From NCBI GenBank assembly GCA_963727635.1, contig CAVSHP010000015.1, positions 682,001-746,000 of the forward strand: a stretch of DNA of 64,000 nt. The letters run 5' to 3'. Of the stretch, positions 1 to 8,640 are shown piece by piece. The stretch's first letter is position 1. Each line of letters opens with the position of its first letter. The stretch comes from SZUA-36 sp963727635 (GTDB lineage Bacteria; Pseudomonadota; Gammaproteobacteria; Xanthomonadales; SZUA-36). The notes beneath the pieces were generated by a model. It had not been told where the DNA came from and made no database searches. It saw nothing but the letters and a program-made list of their open reading frames with translations. A program made the translations under genes and the position numbers.

Positions 1-1029
1 GCTGCGGGCAAACTGGACGATGTCGTGTACCGTCAGAAAATAGGACTCGTAGCACAGTTCTGAAATCAGGCGCAGTTCGCGTTCGATCTGTTGCCGCAGT
101 GCAGCATCGATCCCGGCCGGCCAACGCTGCCTGATACCGGCCTCGGTCAGGTCGCGTAAGTGGGCGGCGCTGCTCGTGCCCTGTGGTACCACTTCACGCG
201 GGTAGCGGTAGCGCAATTGATCCAGCTGAAAATGACAGCGTCGGGCGATATGCACTGACTCATCCAGCAGTTCCTGCCGGTACAACGTGGCCAGGCGCTG
301 CCGGCTGCGCAGATGACGTTCGCCGCAGGGCAGGGCGCGGTAACCCAGTTCTGGCAATGTGCAACCCAGGCGGATAGCGGCCAGTACATCGTGCAATATA
401 CGCCGTGAACGGGTATGCATTTGCACATCACCACAGGCCGTCACCGGCAAACCGGCGGCATTTGCGGTGTCAACCAGGCGCGCCAGTCTTGATCGGTCAT
501 CAAAACCCAGGCAGAGACTGGCCGCCAGCCAGCTTCGATCGGGAAAATGTGCGGCCACCCAGTGCGCGGTCAGTACATCGAGCTCCGAGCCAGCGGTCCC
601 AGATTTGCCTGTCCGGGCTTCCGGCAACCACAGGGCCAGGCAGTGGTCGAGATTGTTCTCAAAGGCCCTGTCAGGCAATTCATAACGGCCCTTGGGCGCA
701 TTGCGGCGTCCGCGTGTGATCAGCGTACACAATTGTGCATAACCGGTGCTGTCCTCGGCCAGCAATACCAGCCGTGAACCATTTTCCAGCCTGAACAGGC
801 TGCCGCATATGAGTTGAATATCCTGTCCCTGCTGTTGGCAGCGCCGGCGCTCTTCAAAGGCGCGTACGATCCCGGCGAGCGAACATTCATCGGTCAATGC
901 AATGGCGGAATAGCCCAGTTCAGCAGCACGCGCGACCAGTTCCTGCGGATGCGAGGCGCCGTGCAGGAAGGTAAAGTTGCTGGTACAGACCAGTTCTGCA
1001 TAGGGGCTGGATTCGTGGCTTGAGTTCAT
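1..1029 (-). CDS. dnaE2: Error-prone DNA polymerase DnaE2/ImuC, N-terminal part (cut by window edge)
   Basis: Reading the minus strand from an ATG at 1029 gives 343 uninterrupted residues running off position 1. The start (YAELVCTSNFTFLHGASHP) and the stretch ALTDECSLAGIVRAFE are the PHP-domain N-terminus of alpha-type DNA polymerases, and the short form without long inserts fits DnaE2/ImuC, the translesion polymerase of the ImuA-ImuB-DnaE2 mutasome. The later segment GLPVTACGDVQMHTRSRRILHDVLAAIR is also typical of the family. The polymerase active site lies beyond the window. There is no clear ribosome binding site: the ATG lies two bases from a CTGT(AT)n tract that looks like half a LexA box, split by the adjacent insertion sequence. 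imuB lies on the same strand but 14 kb away, which is unusual. Confidence 0.88.
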   Translation of the reverse strand, partial: MNSSHESSPYAELVCTSNFTFLHGASHPQELVARAAELGYSAIALTDECSLAGIVRAFEERRRCQQQGQDIQLICGSLFRLENGSRLVLLAEDSTGYAQLCTLITRGRRNAPKGRYELPDRAFENNLDHCLALWLPEARTGKSGTAGSELDVLTAHWVAAHFPDRSWLAASLCLGFDDRSRLARLVDTANAAGLPVTACGDVQMHTRSRRILHDVLAAIRLGCTLPELGYRALPCGERHLRSRQRLATLYRQELLDESVHIARRCHFQLDQLRYRYPREVVPQGTSSAAHLRDLTEAGIRQRWPAGIDAALRQQIERELRLISELCYESYFLTVHDIVQFARS

Positions 1030-1044
1030 ACTGTATATATATAT
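1030..1044 (-). promoter_or_regulatory. Left half of a LexA-like box interrupted by an IS element
   Basis: CTGTATATATATAT at 1031-1044 directly precedes the dnaE2 ATG. Its partner TATATATATACAGTA lies at 2127-2141 on the other side of the IS. Removing the IS and one copy of an 8-bp TATATATA duplication restores CTGT-(AT)5-ACAG. That is two bases longer than the canonical CTGT-N8-ACAG SOS box, and the repeated AT makes the exact junction ambiguous. Identification as a LexA site rests on the consensus and on dnaE2 being a known SOS gene. Confidence 0.6.
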
Positions 1045-2125
1045 GGGGTATCTATTTAGCTCCAGTACTGTACATATGTCCAGTACTATTTACATTCTAG
1101 TACCGCACCCGAAATTTTCAAGTTTTTTTCGTTATATCCTGATAAGTCACAGGTGCTGTTACGACTGCTTGTTGTAAAAGTCGATAGAACAACATTCCAC
1201 GAGATTTGGATTTACGACGATTGAAGCGAAACACAAACTCGTCCAGATAGGCATCCAGATGCTCAGGTTGTATTGAGCCATGGTGTGTACCCAACACCCA
1301 GCGTTGCACTAGTGCGGCCACTCGATGCACCCCGGCGATCGATACATGGGCTGGCACTTCGGAGTCCAGCATGACCGTGCGCTGATGCTCAAAACCCAAC
1401 TCAGACAATGACAGATAGGCTGCCGAGCCATCCGTGTGTACTCGTGCCCCAGCTTCGACAACCTCCTGAACAAACGGAACAACATAGGAGGCGGAGTCAT
1501 TGGGTATGCGCCGCAGGCGGATACGTCCAAAGCCTTTGGGTTGCAGCATCTCTACTGCCACAGCTATTAACACCTTATTTGTACGGCTTTTTTTGCTTTT
1601 GCGTGGAATAGGGCTTTGCCTGTCAGTAATGGCCAGGTATGTTTCATCTACCTCAACGAGTCCCTTGAGTTTTTCGCGTCCTGGACGAATCATGGCACAA
1701 CGGAATCGATGCAGCATGGTCCAGGCAGTCTGATAACTACCCAGACCCAGTACTCGCTGCATGCCCAAGGCACTCACGCCTTGTTTCTGATTGGTCAAGT
1801 ACCAAGCAGCAGCAAGCCAGGTGCGTAACGGTGTTCGGGTTTTTTCAAAGATAGTTCCCACAGTTACCGAACTCTGGTGCTGGCAGGCCTGGCACATCAG
1901 ACGGTTACGACTGGCGCGATAGGGTTCACCGCTCCAATTACAACGAACGCACACGAATCCACTGGGCCATCGCAACCGCTCAAGGAAAGTAAGGCATGCC
2001 TTTTCAGTGGGAAACCAATCGAGAAATTCGTTCCAGGTTTGAGGGTAGTCTTGTCCCGCAACTGGCGCTAATATCTGTACATCCATCCAGCTATTTTACC
2101 TTTACTGGAGCTAAGGGGATATCCC
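1045..2125 (-). mobile_element. Insertion sequence, IS1595 (ISXO2-like) family
   Basis: The ends are imperfect inverted repeats. The left end begins GGGGTATC and the right end, read inward, begins GGGATATC; after a mismatched stretch both contain TTAGCTCCAGTA. One transposase gene fills the element. AT-rich flanks contain an apparent 8-bp direct repeat (TATATATA at 1036-1043 and 2127-2134), the target-duplication size I recall for IS1595. The duplicated target lies inside a LexA-like box upstream of dnaE2. The ends could shift by one base because of the AT repeat. Confidence 0.85.
1118..2086 (-). CDS. IS1595-family (ISXO2-like) transposase
   Basis: 322 residues, full length for the family. 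An N-terminal zinc ribbon is visible (CVRCNWSG about residues 46-53, then CQACQHQS around residue 65), followed by the DDE-type catalytic domain. Candidate catalytic acids sit in VEVDETY (about residue 145) and HTDGSAAY (about residue 218), with the final region LDEFVFRFNRR near residue 286. It cuts and joins DNA at the element's terminal repeats. The frame is intact, so the element may still be active. It is transcribed toward dnaE2, and read-through could now drive that gene. Confidence 0.93.
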   Translation of the reverse strand: MDVQILAPVAGQDYPQTWNEFLDWFPTEKACLTFLERLRWPSGFVCVRCNWSGEPYRASRNRLMCQACQHQSSVTVGTIFEKTRTPLRTWLAAAWYLTNQKQGVSALGMQRVLGLGSYQTAWTMLHRFRCAMIRPGREKLKGLVEVDETYLAITDRQSPIPRKSKKSRTNKVLIAVAVEMLQPKGFGRIRLRRIPNDSASYVVPFVQEVVEAGARVHTDGSAAYLSLSELGFEHQRTVMLDSEVPAHVSIAGVHRVAALVQRWVLGTHHGSIQPEHLDAYLDEFVFRFNRRKSKSRGMLFYRLLQQAVVTAPVTYQDITKKT

Positions 2126-2142
2126 TTATATATATACAGTAA
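2126..2142 (-). promoter_or_regulatory. Right half of the interrupted LexA-like box
   Basis: TTATATATATACAGTAA here is the mirror half of the CTGTATATATATAT tract at 1031-1044. The sequence from about 2143 onward would have been the original upstream region of dnaE2. Nothing else identifiable as a promoter was seen between here and the next gene. Confidence 0.5.
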
Positions 2143-2324
2143 TGCAGTAAAAGGCAAATCTCAATGCAATCGGCGACGGTTCATCCAGGTATTGGACCGT
2201 CGGCCAATACAGGCTAAATCCGGCCGGCAAAACAGGGTATTGAGTTAAGTCGGTATTCAGTCATCCCATGATAGAGTTGATACAACACAAGCGCTCTCGA
2301 ATGCGTAACAAACAGGAATCAGCC

Positions 2325-3155
2325 ATGAAGAATCTGCTAAAGCTTATTTTCGTCTTGACCGTGCTGTCCACGCCCTCAATTGGAAGTGCCGCCGAAGGTC
2401 CTTGTTCTCCTCTCACGACCGATCTTTACTCCAACATACCGCAGGAATGGATTGCGCCAGGGGACTACAAGCTCTGGAATACAGATTGCGGCCATTATGT
2501 TTTCAATTACATCAACCGACCTGAAGATGCCAGCTATTACAACGCCGGCACCGGTAAGTTTTTTAACTATGGCTTTGCCACCAACACGATCACGGAACTT
2601 GATGCAGACCAATATAATTTTACGGTCGCCGCACAGATTAACGGTTGGTCACTGGTTCGATCCGGTATACACAACTTGTTTGGTGCAGCAATTGAGACCG
2701 TGAACACCCCGGAAGGGGATGCATTGACGACCATGGTTGCGACCGAAAGCCAGGTAAATTCACGTAACAGTGAGAACAATGCTCCCAAGGTCGGTATCGA
2801 CACGGTGCTGTATACGGCGCACGGTGACGATGATTCCGGTATTGGATCAGATCAATATAACGTGAATAGCCGCGCCCACTTTATTTCGGCGACTCCACCG
2901 ATAAAAGGTGAACACTATGGTTGGGAAACGGGCATATACGTATCGCGTTACGGACTGGGCACGTCGGTTGAGCGCAACTTCAAAACCCTGATCGATCTTG
3001 AACAGGTGCCGGATAGCGTTTGCCTGATGACCTTCACCCGCAACAACGGAAAAATAGGTTGTCTGCGCTACAACATAGAACTGGATCAGATGGAAATCGT
3101 GGGAGACATACAGAACAACAGCGATGTAAAGGTTTTTCAAACGTTTACGGAGTAG
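2325..3155 (+). CDS. Secreted or periplasmic protein of unknown function
   Basis: The ATG at 2325 was chosen because AGGA lies about eight bases upstream and the first 22 residues (MKNLLKLIFVLTVLSTPSIGSA) form a clear Sec signal peptide with an AXA-like cleavage site; an in-frame ATG at 2268 has no such support. The mature part is about 254 residues, acidic and rich in Asn, Tyr and Gly, with two cysteines near the start and two near the end (SVCLMTF, KIGCLRY), possibly disulphide bonded. I recognise no domain. It stands alone between the IS element and the CoA operon and has its own upstream region. The intact frame among many broken neighbours argues it is a real gene. Confidence 0.7.
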   Translation: MKNLLKLIFVLTVLSTPSIGSAAEGPCSPLTTDLYSNIPQEWIAPGDYKLWNTDCGHYVFNYINRPEDASYYNAGTGKFFNYGFATNTITELDADQYNFTVAAQINGWSLVRSGIHNLFGAAIETVNTPEGDALTTMVATESQVNSRNSENNAPKVGIDTVLYTAHGDDDSGIGSDQYNVNSRAHFISATPPIKGEHYGWETGIYVSRYGLGTSVERNFKTLIDLEQVPDSVCLMTFTRNNGKIGCLRYNIELDQMEIVGDIQNNSDVKVFQTFTE

Positions 3156-3438
3156 CAACAAATACATGTACTGCAAAGCCGGTGGTTGAACGATCATCCG
3201 GTTCACTTGGATTTTCCGGGCCAGTTCCCGTGAATTTATTCTTGTCCATTTGCCGGGTTTGACGTTGGTCCAAATGACGATGGATGAAGTATAATACTCA
3301 CGCTGCATTGCCATATCCGGTATAGATGAATCGACCTGACACAGGCGGTTACCAATCCGGGAAGGTCAGGCAGCAGGGCTGGACTGCATTGCAGGTTTGT
3401 AACAAACAGGACTTGATCCGAGGAGGACAGGTACCACT
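3156..3438. other. Intergenic region with a possible promoter for the CoA operon
   Basis: No gene seen. TATAAT at 3290-3295 is a good -10 box, but no convincing -35 lies 17 bases upstream (TTGGTC is 19 bases away). AGGAGG at about 3421-3426 lies roughly 12 bases before the next start codon. Confidence 0.4.
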
Positions 3439-4210
3439 ATGACCAATTACGCTATCGTTGGTGGCGGCAGGCTCGCGCGCCACTTTTCCGAGTATTTCCG
3501 TCTGCTGGAAATTCCCCACACCCTTTGGACCCGTGACCGCCGGTCTGCATTCAACACCTTTGAATCACCCGACCCCACGCTGCGTCTGAAGGCTACCGTC
3601 TGCGAAGCGGACCGTGTGCTGCTGCTGGTTGCGGACAACAGCCTCATTACCGTGCTGAAACAGTATCCGTTCCTGCACGAAAAGCAATTGATCCACTGTA
3701 GCGGGTCCCTTTGCGTCCCCGGTGTTGCCGGTGCCCACCCGTTGATGACGTTTTCCGATCATCTGTACCCGCTTGATACCTATCGGCGTGTACCGTTCGT
3801 GCTGGAAACAGGTTCCAGTTTTGCTCAACTGTTTCCCGGATCTGCCCAACCCCCATTTTGTGATCGACGCCGAAGACAAGGGCCGTTATCACGCCATGTG
3901 TGTGATGGCGGGCAATTTTTCCCAATTGATGTGGAAAGGTATTTCAGACCGGTTTGAACGGCAATTTGCATTGCCTGCGACGATTCTTAATCCGTATATT
4001 CAACAGCTTGCGGAAAATTTTATACGGACGCCGCAATCGGCATTGACCGGACCACTGACACGTAACGACCGGCAGACGATCGAGCAGAATTTTAATTCCC
4101 TCTCGGCTGATCCCCTACAGGACCTGTACGCCGCCTTTATTCACTTTTATGAACAGGATAACACTCAGCTGCCGGAACTGGAGCGGGTTCAAATGGAGCA
4201 GGTGATATGA
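3439..4210 (+). CDS. Rossmann/DUF2520 protein, candidate ketopantoate reductase (PanG-like), frameshifted
   Basis: Residues 1-20 (YAIVGGGRLARHFSEYF) hold a dinucleotide-binding glycine motif, followed by VLLLVADNSLI and HCSGSL, typical of Rossmann-like plus DUF2520 proteins. The frame changes near 3830: the first frame runs to about LETGSSFAQLFPGS and the second resumes at FVIDAEDKGRYHAMCVMAGNF, the conserved start of the DUF2520 helical domain. The combined product is about 257 residues, normal for the family. It overlaps panB by four bases and heads the CoA operon, which lacks a panE. PanG of Francisella is a ketopantoate reductase unrelated to PanE. I recall it as this type of protein, so a role in reducing ketopantoate is inference from context. 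The shift is probably an indel error. Confidence 0.82.
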
Positions 4211-4998
4211 ACGTACTCGACTTCCAGGCGTGCAAGGCGCGTCACGAAAAAATCGTCATGCTGACCTGTTATGACTACACCTCGGCTCGCATCGTGCAGG
4301 AGTCCGATATCGATGTCATCCTCGTCGGCGACAGCGCCGCGATGGTCATGCATGGGTACGGAACGACGATTCCAGCCGACATAGAGATGATGTGCCGGCA
4401 TATCGAAAGTGTTTCCCGCGGCACGAAAAGTAAATTCATCGTCGGCGATATGCCATTCCTGTCATTCAGACAGTCCCGCTCGGACAACATGCGCGCGGTT
4501 GCCAGTGTCATGAAAGCCGGCGCACATGCAGTCAAGCTGGAGGGCATTGAAGGCAACGCTGAAACCATTGCTCACATTGTCAAATCGGGTGTTCCGGTGA
4601 TGGGTCACCTCGGTTTGACACCGCAGTCGGTTAACCGGTTTGGCGGTTTCCGGGTGCAGGGTCGCGGTGACAAGGCGGCGGAAATACTCAGGAAAGAGGC
4701 GCTGGCATGTGAACAGGCCGGCTGTTTTGCACTGGTGCTCGAATGTGTACCCGAGGCACTGGCCGCTGAAATAACGGAAATGCTGAGCATACCCACCATC
4801 GGCATCGGTGCAGGCGCCCATACGGACGGGCAGGTGCTGGTCATGCAGGATCTGCTGGGATTATCCAGTGACTTCAAACCGAAGTTCGTGCGCAGCTACC
4901 TCGATGGCAAGCGTCTGTGGCGGGATGCGTTCAACGCCTATGCCAGCGATGTGAAAAGCGGACAGTTTCCCGCTGCTGACGAGAGTTACGGCCAATGA
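4207..4998 (+). CDS. panB: 3-methyl-2-oxobutanoate hydroxymethyltransferase
   Basis: 263 residues, full length, TIM-barrel fold. It adds a hydroxymethyl group from methylene-tetrahydrofolate to ketoisovalerate, giving ketopantoate, the first committed step to pantothenate. Family motifs are VMLTCYDYTSARI (residues 18-30), VGDSAAMVMHGY (about 40-51), AVKLEG (about 107-112), GHLGLTPQSV (about 133-142) and IGIGAGAHTDGQVLVMQDLLG (about 200-220, with the substrate-binding acids). The start overlaps the end of the DUF2520 gene and the stop overlaps the start of panC, so translation is probably coupled along the operon. Confidence 0.97.
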   Translation: MNVLDFQACKARHEKIVMLTCYDYTSARIVQESDIDVILVGDSAAMVMHGYGTTIPADIEMMCRHIESVSRGTKSKFIVGDMPFLSFRQSRSDNMRAVASVMKAGAHAVKLEGIEGNAETIAHIVKSGVPVMGHLGLTPQSVNRFGGFRVQGRGDKAAEILRKEALACEQAGCFALVLECVPEALAAEITEMLSIPTIGIGAGAHTDGQVLVMQDLLGLSSDFKPKFVRSYLDGKRLWRDAFNAYASDVKSGQFPAADESYGQ

Positions 4999-5752
4999 AA
5001 GTATTCAAGTCTGTCGCGCAATGGCAAGTCTGCCGAGAAGCGCTCGAGGCGAGACCACTGGGTTTCGTGCCGACCATGGGCGCCTTGCACCAGGGTCATT
5101 TGTCGTTGGTCAAGGCAAGCACGGAAAACAACGCGCTGACCGTGGTGAGCATCTTCATCAACCCCACGCAGTTCGATGACAAAAAGGATTTTGAAAAGTA
5201 CCCCGTCGACTACCGCTCGGACCTGGAACGTCTCGAAACCGCCGGCGTGGATGTCGTGCTGATGCCGGACGCTGCACAGATTTACGCCGACGACTATCGC
5301 TTCAAGATCACGGAGAGCGATTTCAGCCGGCGTTCTGTGCGGCGCCTATCGCCCGGGTCATTTCGACGGTGTACTGACGGTGGTCATGCGCCTGTTGAAC
5401 CTGGTCGGACCCGACAATGCCTACTTCGGCGAAAAAGATTTTCAACAACTGCAATTGATCCGCGATATGGTCAGCGCATTTTTTATGCCAGTGAATATTG
5501 TTGCCTGTGCCACGGTTCGCGAGGCCGATGGCCTGGCCATGAGTTCACGAAACCAGCTTCTGGATACCAGCCAAAGGATGCTGGCGCCGGCGCTTTATGC
5601 TGCACTGAAAAACAGTCACACAGCGGATGAGGCCAGGCGGGAGCTTACCGGCCAAGGGCTTTGAAGTGGATTACGTCGAGGATATGAAAAACCGGCGCCT
5701 GGCGGCGGTACGACTGGGTAGCACGAGGCTGATCGACAATGTTGAAATCTGA
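4995..5752 (+). CDS. panC: Pantothenate synthetase, frameshifted
   Basis: It joins pantoate and beta-alanine using ATP. The first frame carries GFVPTMGALHQGHLSLV (residues about 23-39, the HxGH nucleotidyltransferase motif) and SIFINPTQFDDKKDFEKYP. A frame change near 5335 leads to AYRPGHFDGVLTVVMRLLNL and NAYFGEKDFQQLQLIRDM, then ATVREADGLAMSSRN. A second change near 5640 leads to the C-terminus GFEVDYVEDMKNRRLAAVRLGSTRLIDNVEI. About 252 residues, shorter than E. coli (283). The segment between DYVE and RLGSTRLIDN looks about ten residues short. The ATG overlaps panB by four bases. The enzyme is normally required, so indel errors are likelier than loss. Confidence 0.92.
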
Positions 5753-7006
5753 AGTAACTGGAAAAGGCACGGGACATCCCGCCAGCCATTCCGCCAATAT
5801 ACTGATGCTGATGTCGGGTTCGATCGCCTGCGCCAAGGCGTCGTCGCTGATATCGGAATGGACCGGGCGGGGGCACAAGGTACGCGTCGCCTGCACCCGC
5901 AGCGTGGCTGAGTTTGTTGGTCCTGCCACCTTCAGGGTCTGGGCGCCGAGATGGTGTTCGATAACGTGTTCGCGCCGGGCCATGCCATGGCGCACATTAC
6001 ACTGGGCAAATGGGCGGACATAATCGTCGCGGCCCCTGCAACCTCCAACCTGATCAACAAGTTGTTATCGGGTATCGCGGATGATGCCGTGACGACTCTG
6101 TGGCAGGCGGCCTATGGCAGTGGGAAACCCATGGTCATCGTACCAGCGATGAATACCCGCATGTGGCGTTACCCGGCGACGCAGGAAAGTGTCAGCCGTC
6201 TGCGGCAATGGGGTATACACGTCTTACCGGTTGCCAGTGGCGAGCTTGCCTGTGGTGAGGCAGGGCGAGGGCCGTATGCTGGAGCCCGCCGAAATTTTAC
6301 AAACGGTTGACTGGCTGTTGGCTGTTGATAAGAAAAGCCCGGTAAGCGTATCCTGATCACTGCAGGCGGCACACGCGAACCCATAGACAGCGTACGTTAT
6401 ATCGGAAATTTGAGCAGCGGCCGAACGGCATCGCGCCTGGCGGACGAACTGACTGGTGCCGGACATCAGGTGACGTGGCTTGGTGCCGAAGACGCGGTTA
6501 CCCCCAGGCTGCCCTGTGCGATGGCACGGTACTACAGCTTTGATGATCTCGCTATGCAGTTACAAACACTGCTCACTGCAAATGATTTTGATGCAGTTAT
6601 CCATGCAGCTGCGGTAAGTGATTTCAGCGTGGCCTCGGTTCTGACCTCAGCAGGGAATTCACTCGACAACCGTAGCGGTAAACTTTCATCCGGATCGGAC
6701 CTGTTGTTGCAGCTGAAACCCAATCCAAAACTACTGGACCGGATCAGGGCCTGGTCAAAAAACCCCGGGGTACGCGTGATCGGGTTCAAATTAACCGATA
6801 CCAGCGACCTGCAGCAAAGATATGCCGCGGTCAAAAAACAATTTGATGATTCCGATGTTGATGCCGTGGTGCATAATGATCTGACGGATATCAGTGGCGT
6901 GGCGCACCCGTTCTGGTTACATATACCGTCGCAGGCACCGGTTGCCTGCAGCGATGCCCAGGCACTGGCCAAAACAATTAATAATTTAATGGAGACAGTC
7001 GCATGA
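5739..7006 (+). CDS. coaBC: Bifunctional phosphopantothenoylcysteine decarboxylase/synthetase, divergent and frameshifted
   Basis: CoaB couples cysteine to phosphopantothenate and CoaC decarboxylates the product. The CoaC half shows ILMLMSGSIACAKA (flavin-binding start), GHAMAHITLGKWADIIVAAPATSNLINKL (with the active-site His), and VPAMNTRMWRYPATQ, the PXMNXXMW motif; ASGELACGE carries the catalytic Cys. The CoaB half has LITAGGTREPIDSVRYIGNLSSGRTA and later VIGFKLTD. Frame changes occur near 5940, 6260 and 6340. About 422 residues in all. The sequence is clearly off the E. coli type (GNLSSGRTA in place of SNxSSGxMG). The start lies inside the end of panC and the stop overlaps coaX. Confidence 0.87.
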
Positions 7007-7788
7007 AATTGTGTTTGGACGTGGGTAATAGCCACATTTATGGCGGCGTGTATGAGTCTGGCCGCGTATTGCTGACTTTCCGCAGAGCGTCAAAACCCGG
7101 ATCGTCCTCTGATGAGTATGGTCTGTTTTTTCGTACCGTCTTACGCGAAAATGACATTGACCCGAACCAGGTAAATGAAATCGCCTTGTGCAGCGTGGTG
7201 CCCGAGACGGTTTACGCGATCTCCGCAGCCTGTCAGAAATACTTCAATATCCGGCCTTTTATCCTGCAGGCCGGGGTCAAGACCGGCTTGAAAATTCAAT
7301 ATAGAAATCCGCTTGAAGTAGGCGCTGACCGTATTGCCAATGCCATTGCCGGGGTGGAGATGTTTCCCGGAAAGAATCTGATAATCGTAGATCTGGGCAC
7401 TGCAACCACGCTGTGTGCCATTGGTAAAGACCGCTCCTACAGGGGCGGAGTCATTTTGCCTGGCTTGAAGATGTCGATGCAGGCGCTCGAGAGTGGCACT
7501 TCGAAACTTGGTTCGGTCGAAATCATCCGCATGGATGTCTGCCTGGGACGTACGACGGCCTCCAGTATTCAGTCGGGCTTGTACTTTGGCAAACTGGGTG
7601 CTTTACGCGAGATCATGCACCGGATTCAGTTGGAAGAGTTCGACGGTGAGCGTCCATATGTCATTGCAACCGGCGGATTTGCGACCCTGTTTGGCGGCAC
7701 GGGTCTGTTTGATCAGATCGTGCAGGATCTGGTCCTGCGTGGTCTGCTGGCGGTGTTGGAATTGAATGCCGCGAGGCTTACTGTCTGA
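7003..7788 (+). CDS. coaX: Type III pantothenate kinase
   Basis: 261 residues, intact. It phosphorylates pantothenate in the ASKHA fold, is not feedback-inhibited by CoA and usually needs a monovalent cation. Motifs are LCLDVGNSHIYGGVY (residues 3-17, phosphate 1), EVGADRIANAIAG (about 105-117) and LIIVDLGTATTLCAIG (about 126-141), then GGVILPGLKMSMQAL. The ATG overlaps the coaBC stop. Together with panB, panC and coaBC this completes ketoisovalerate to 4'-phosphopantetheine; panD, coaD and coaE are not in the window. Confidence 0.96.
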   Translation: MKLCLDVGNSHIYGGVYESGRVLLTFRRASKPGSSSDEYGLFFRTVLRENDIDPNQVNEIALCSVVPETVYAISAACQKYFNIRPFILQAGVKTGLKIQYRNPLEVGADRIANAIAGVEMFPGKNLIIVDLGTATTLCAIGKDRSYRGGVILPGLKMSMQALESGTSKLGSVEIIRMDVCLGRTTASSIQSGLYFGKLGALREIMHRIQLEEFDGERPYVIATGGFATLFGGTGLFDQIVQDLVLRGLLAVLELNAARLTV

Positions 7789-7822
7789 AGGCGCCTTTAC
7801 GGCAGAACTGCTTTTTCATTTT

Positions 7823-8425
7823 TTACGTGCTGTCTTCAACGCGTCTTTTCGTGACCCAGCCGGTCACGACCAGGCGCATGGCCTGTTCAAACGGTATGTC
7901 CAGTGGTGTCAGGCACTCGCGCGGCAGGAACAGGGTATAACCACCGATCTGGTAGCTCATGGGCATATACACAGCAACCGCGTCTTCGGCGTTCGGCGCA
8001 ATTGGCAGGTCATCAAATTGCTCACGCGTAACAAAGCCGACCAACTGGAATGACTGACCCGGCAGTTGCACCATCACGACCTTACCCATCGCGTTGCCCG
8101 ATTCCGGGCTCAGGTAACCGATAAAGTCCTTGATGGCGGTGTAAATGGTCTTGACCAGTGGCAGGCGGTTGAAGATGGTCTCGCCCAGGTTGAACAGTTT
8201 TTGAATAATCAGGACATGCGAAAGCAGACCGATCAATGCGATCAGCACGAGTCCGGATACCAGCCCCATGCCCGGCAGATACCAGCCTTCTGGGAGGCTG
8301 AATTTTAGCACCGCGCCCATAATTCGTTCCGCGCCCGCGGCCATCCACCACAAGATAGCCAGCGTCAGGGCGACCGGTATGACAACCGCTAGTCCCTTCA
8401 GAAATAATTTACCCAATGCATTCAT
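7823..8425 (-). CDS. DUF502 family membrane protein
   Basis: 200 residues, intact. There are two membrane spans near the start (about residues 12-32 and 52-72), then the conserved segment ETIFNRLPLVKTIYTAIKDFIGYL and a soluble C-terminal part with GFVTREQFDD and VAVYMPMSYQIGGYTLFLPR. This is the usual layout of DUF502 proteins, whose function I do not know. It faces coaX tail to tail with 34 bases between and has its own upstream region. Confidence 0.9.
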   Translation of the reverse strand: MNALGKLFLKGLAVVIPVALTLAILWWMAAGAERIMGAVLKFSLPEGWYLPGMGLVSGLVLIALIGLLSHVLIIQKLFNLGETIFNRLPLVKTIYTAIKDFIGYLSPESGNAMGKVVMVQLPGQSFQLVGFVTREQFDDLPIAPNAEDAVAVYMPMSYQIGGYTLFLPRECLTPLDIPFEQAMRLVVTGWVTKRRVEDST

Positions 8426-8640
8426 GGTGTTCTGTTATACCCTGCTTATTGATTTCACCATTATGCGAATAAACCATTTAAATACCAACCCCATTACTCA
8501 CAATGCCTGTAGGTCCACGGTTTCCAGCTTCAGGCTGCTGACAGGAACTTCACAGAATATTCAGGCATTTAACTTTTCTGTTGTCATCCAGTTTGCAATA
8601 AAATAACAACAGTCCAATCAGACTGTAAAAGAGCCTGCTC
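8426..8640. other. Divergent intergenic region
   Basis: It lies between the DUF502 gene (minus) and the LOG-family gene (plus), so it should hold promoters for both. It is AT-rich, but I see no confident -35/-10 pair and no small gene. Confidence 0.3.

Noticed and set aside
183..777. Several plus-strand open frames of 64-108 codons in the first kilobase
   Set aside because: They lie opposite the unbroken dnaE2 frame, which has clear family sequence; these are shadows.
8268..8606. Plus-strand open frame opposite the DUF502 gene start
   Set aside because: No ribosome binding site and no conserved sequence; a shadow of DUF502 running into intergenic DNA.
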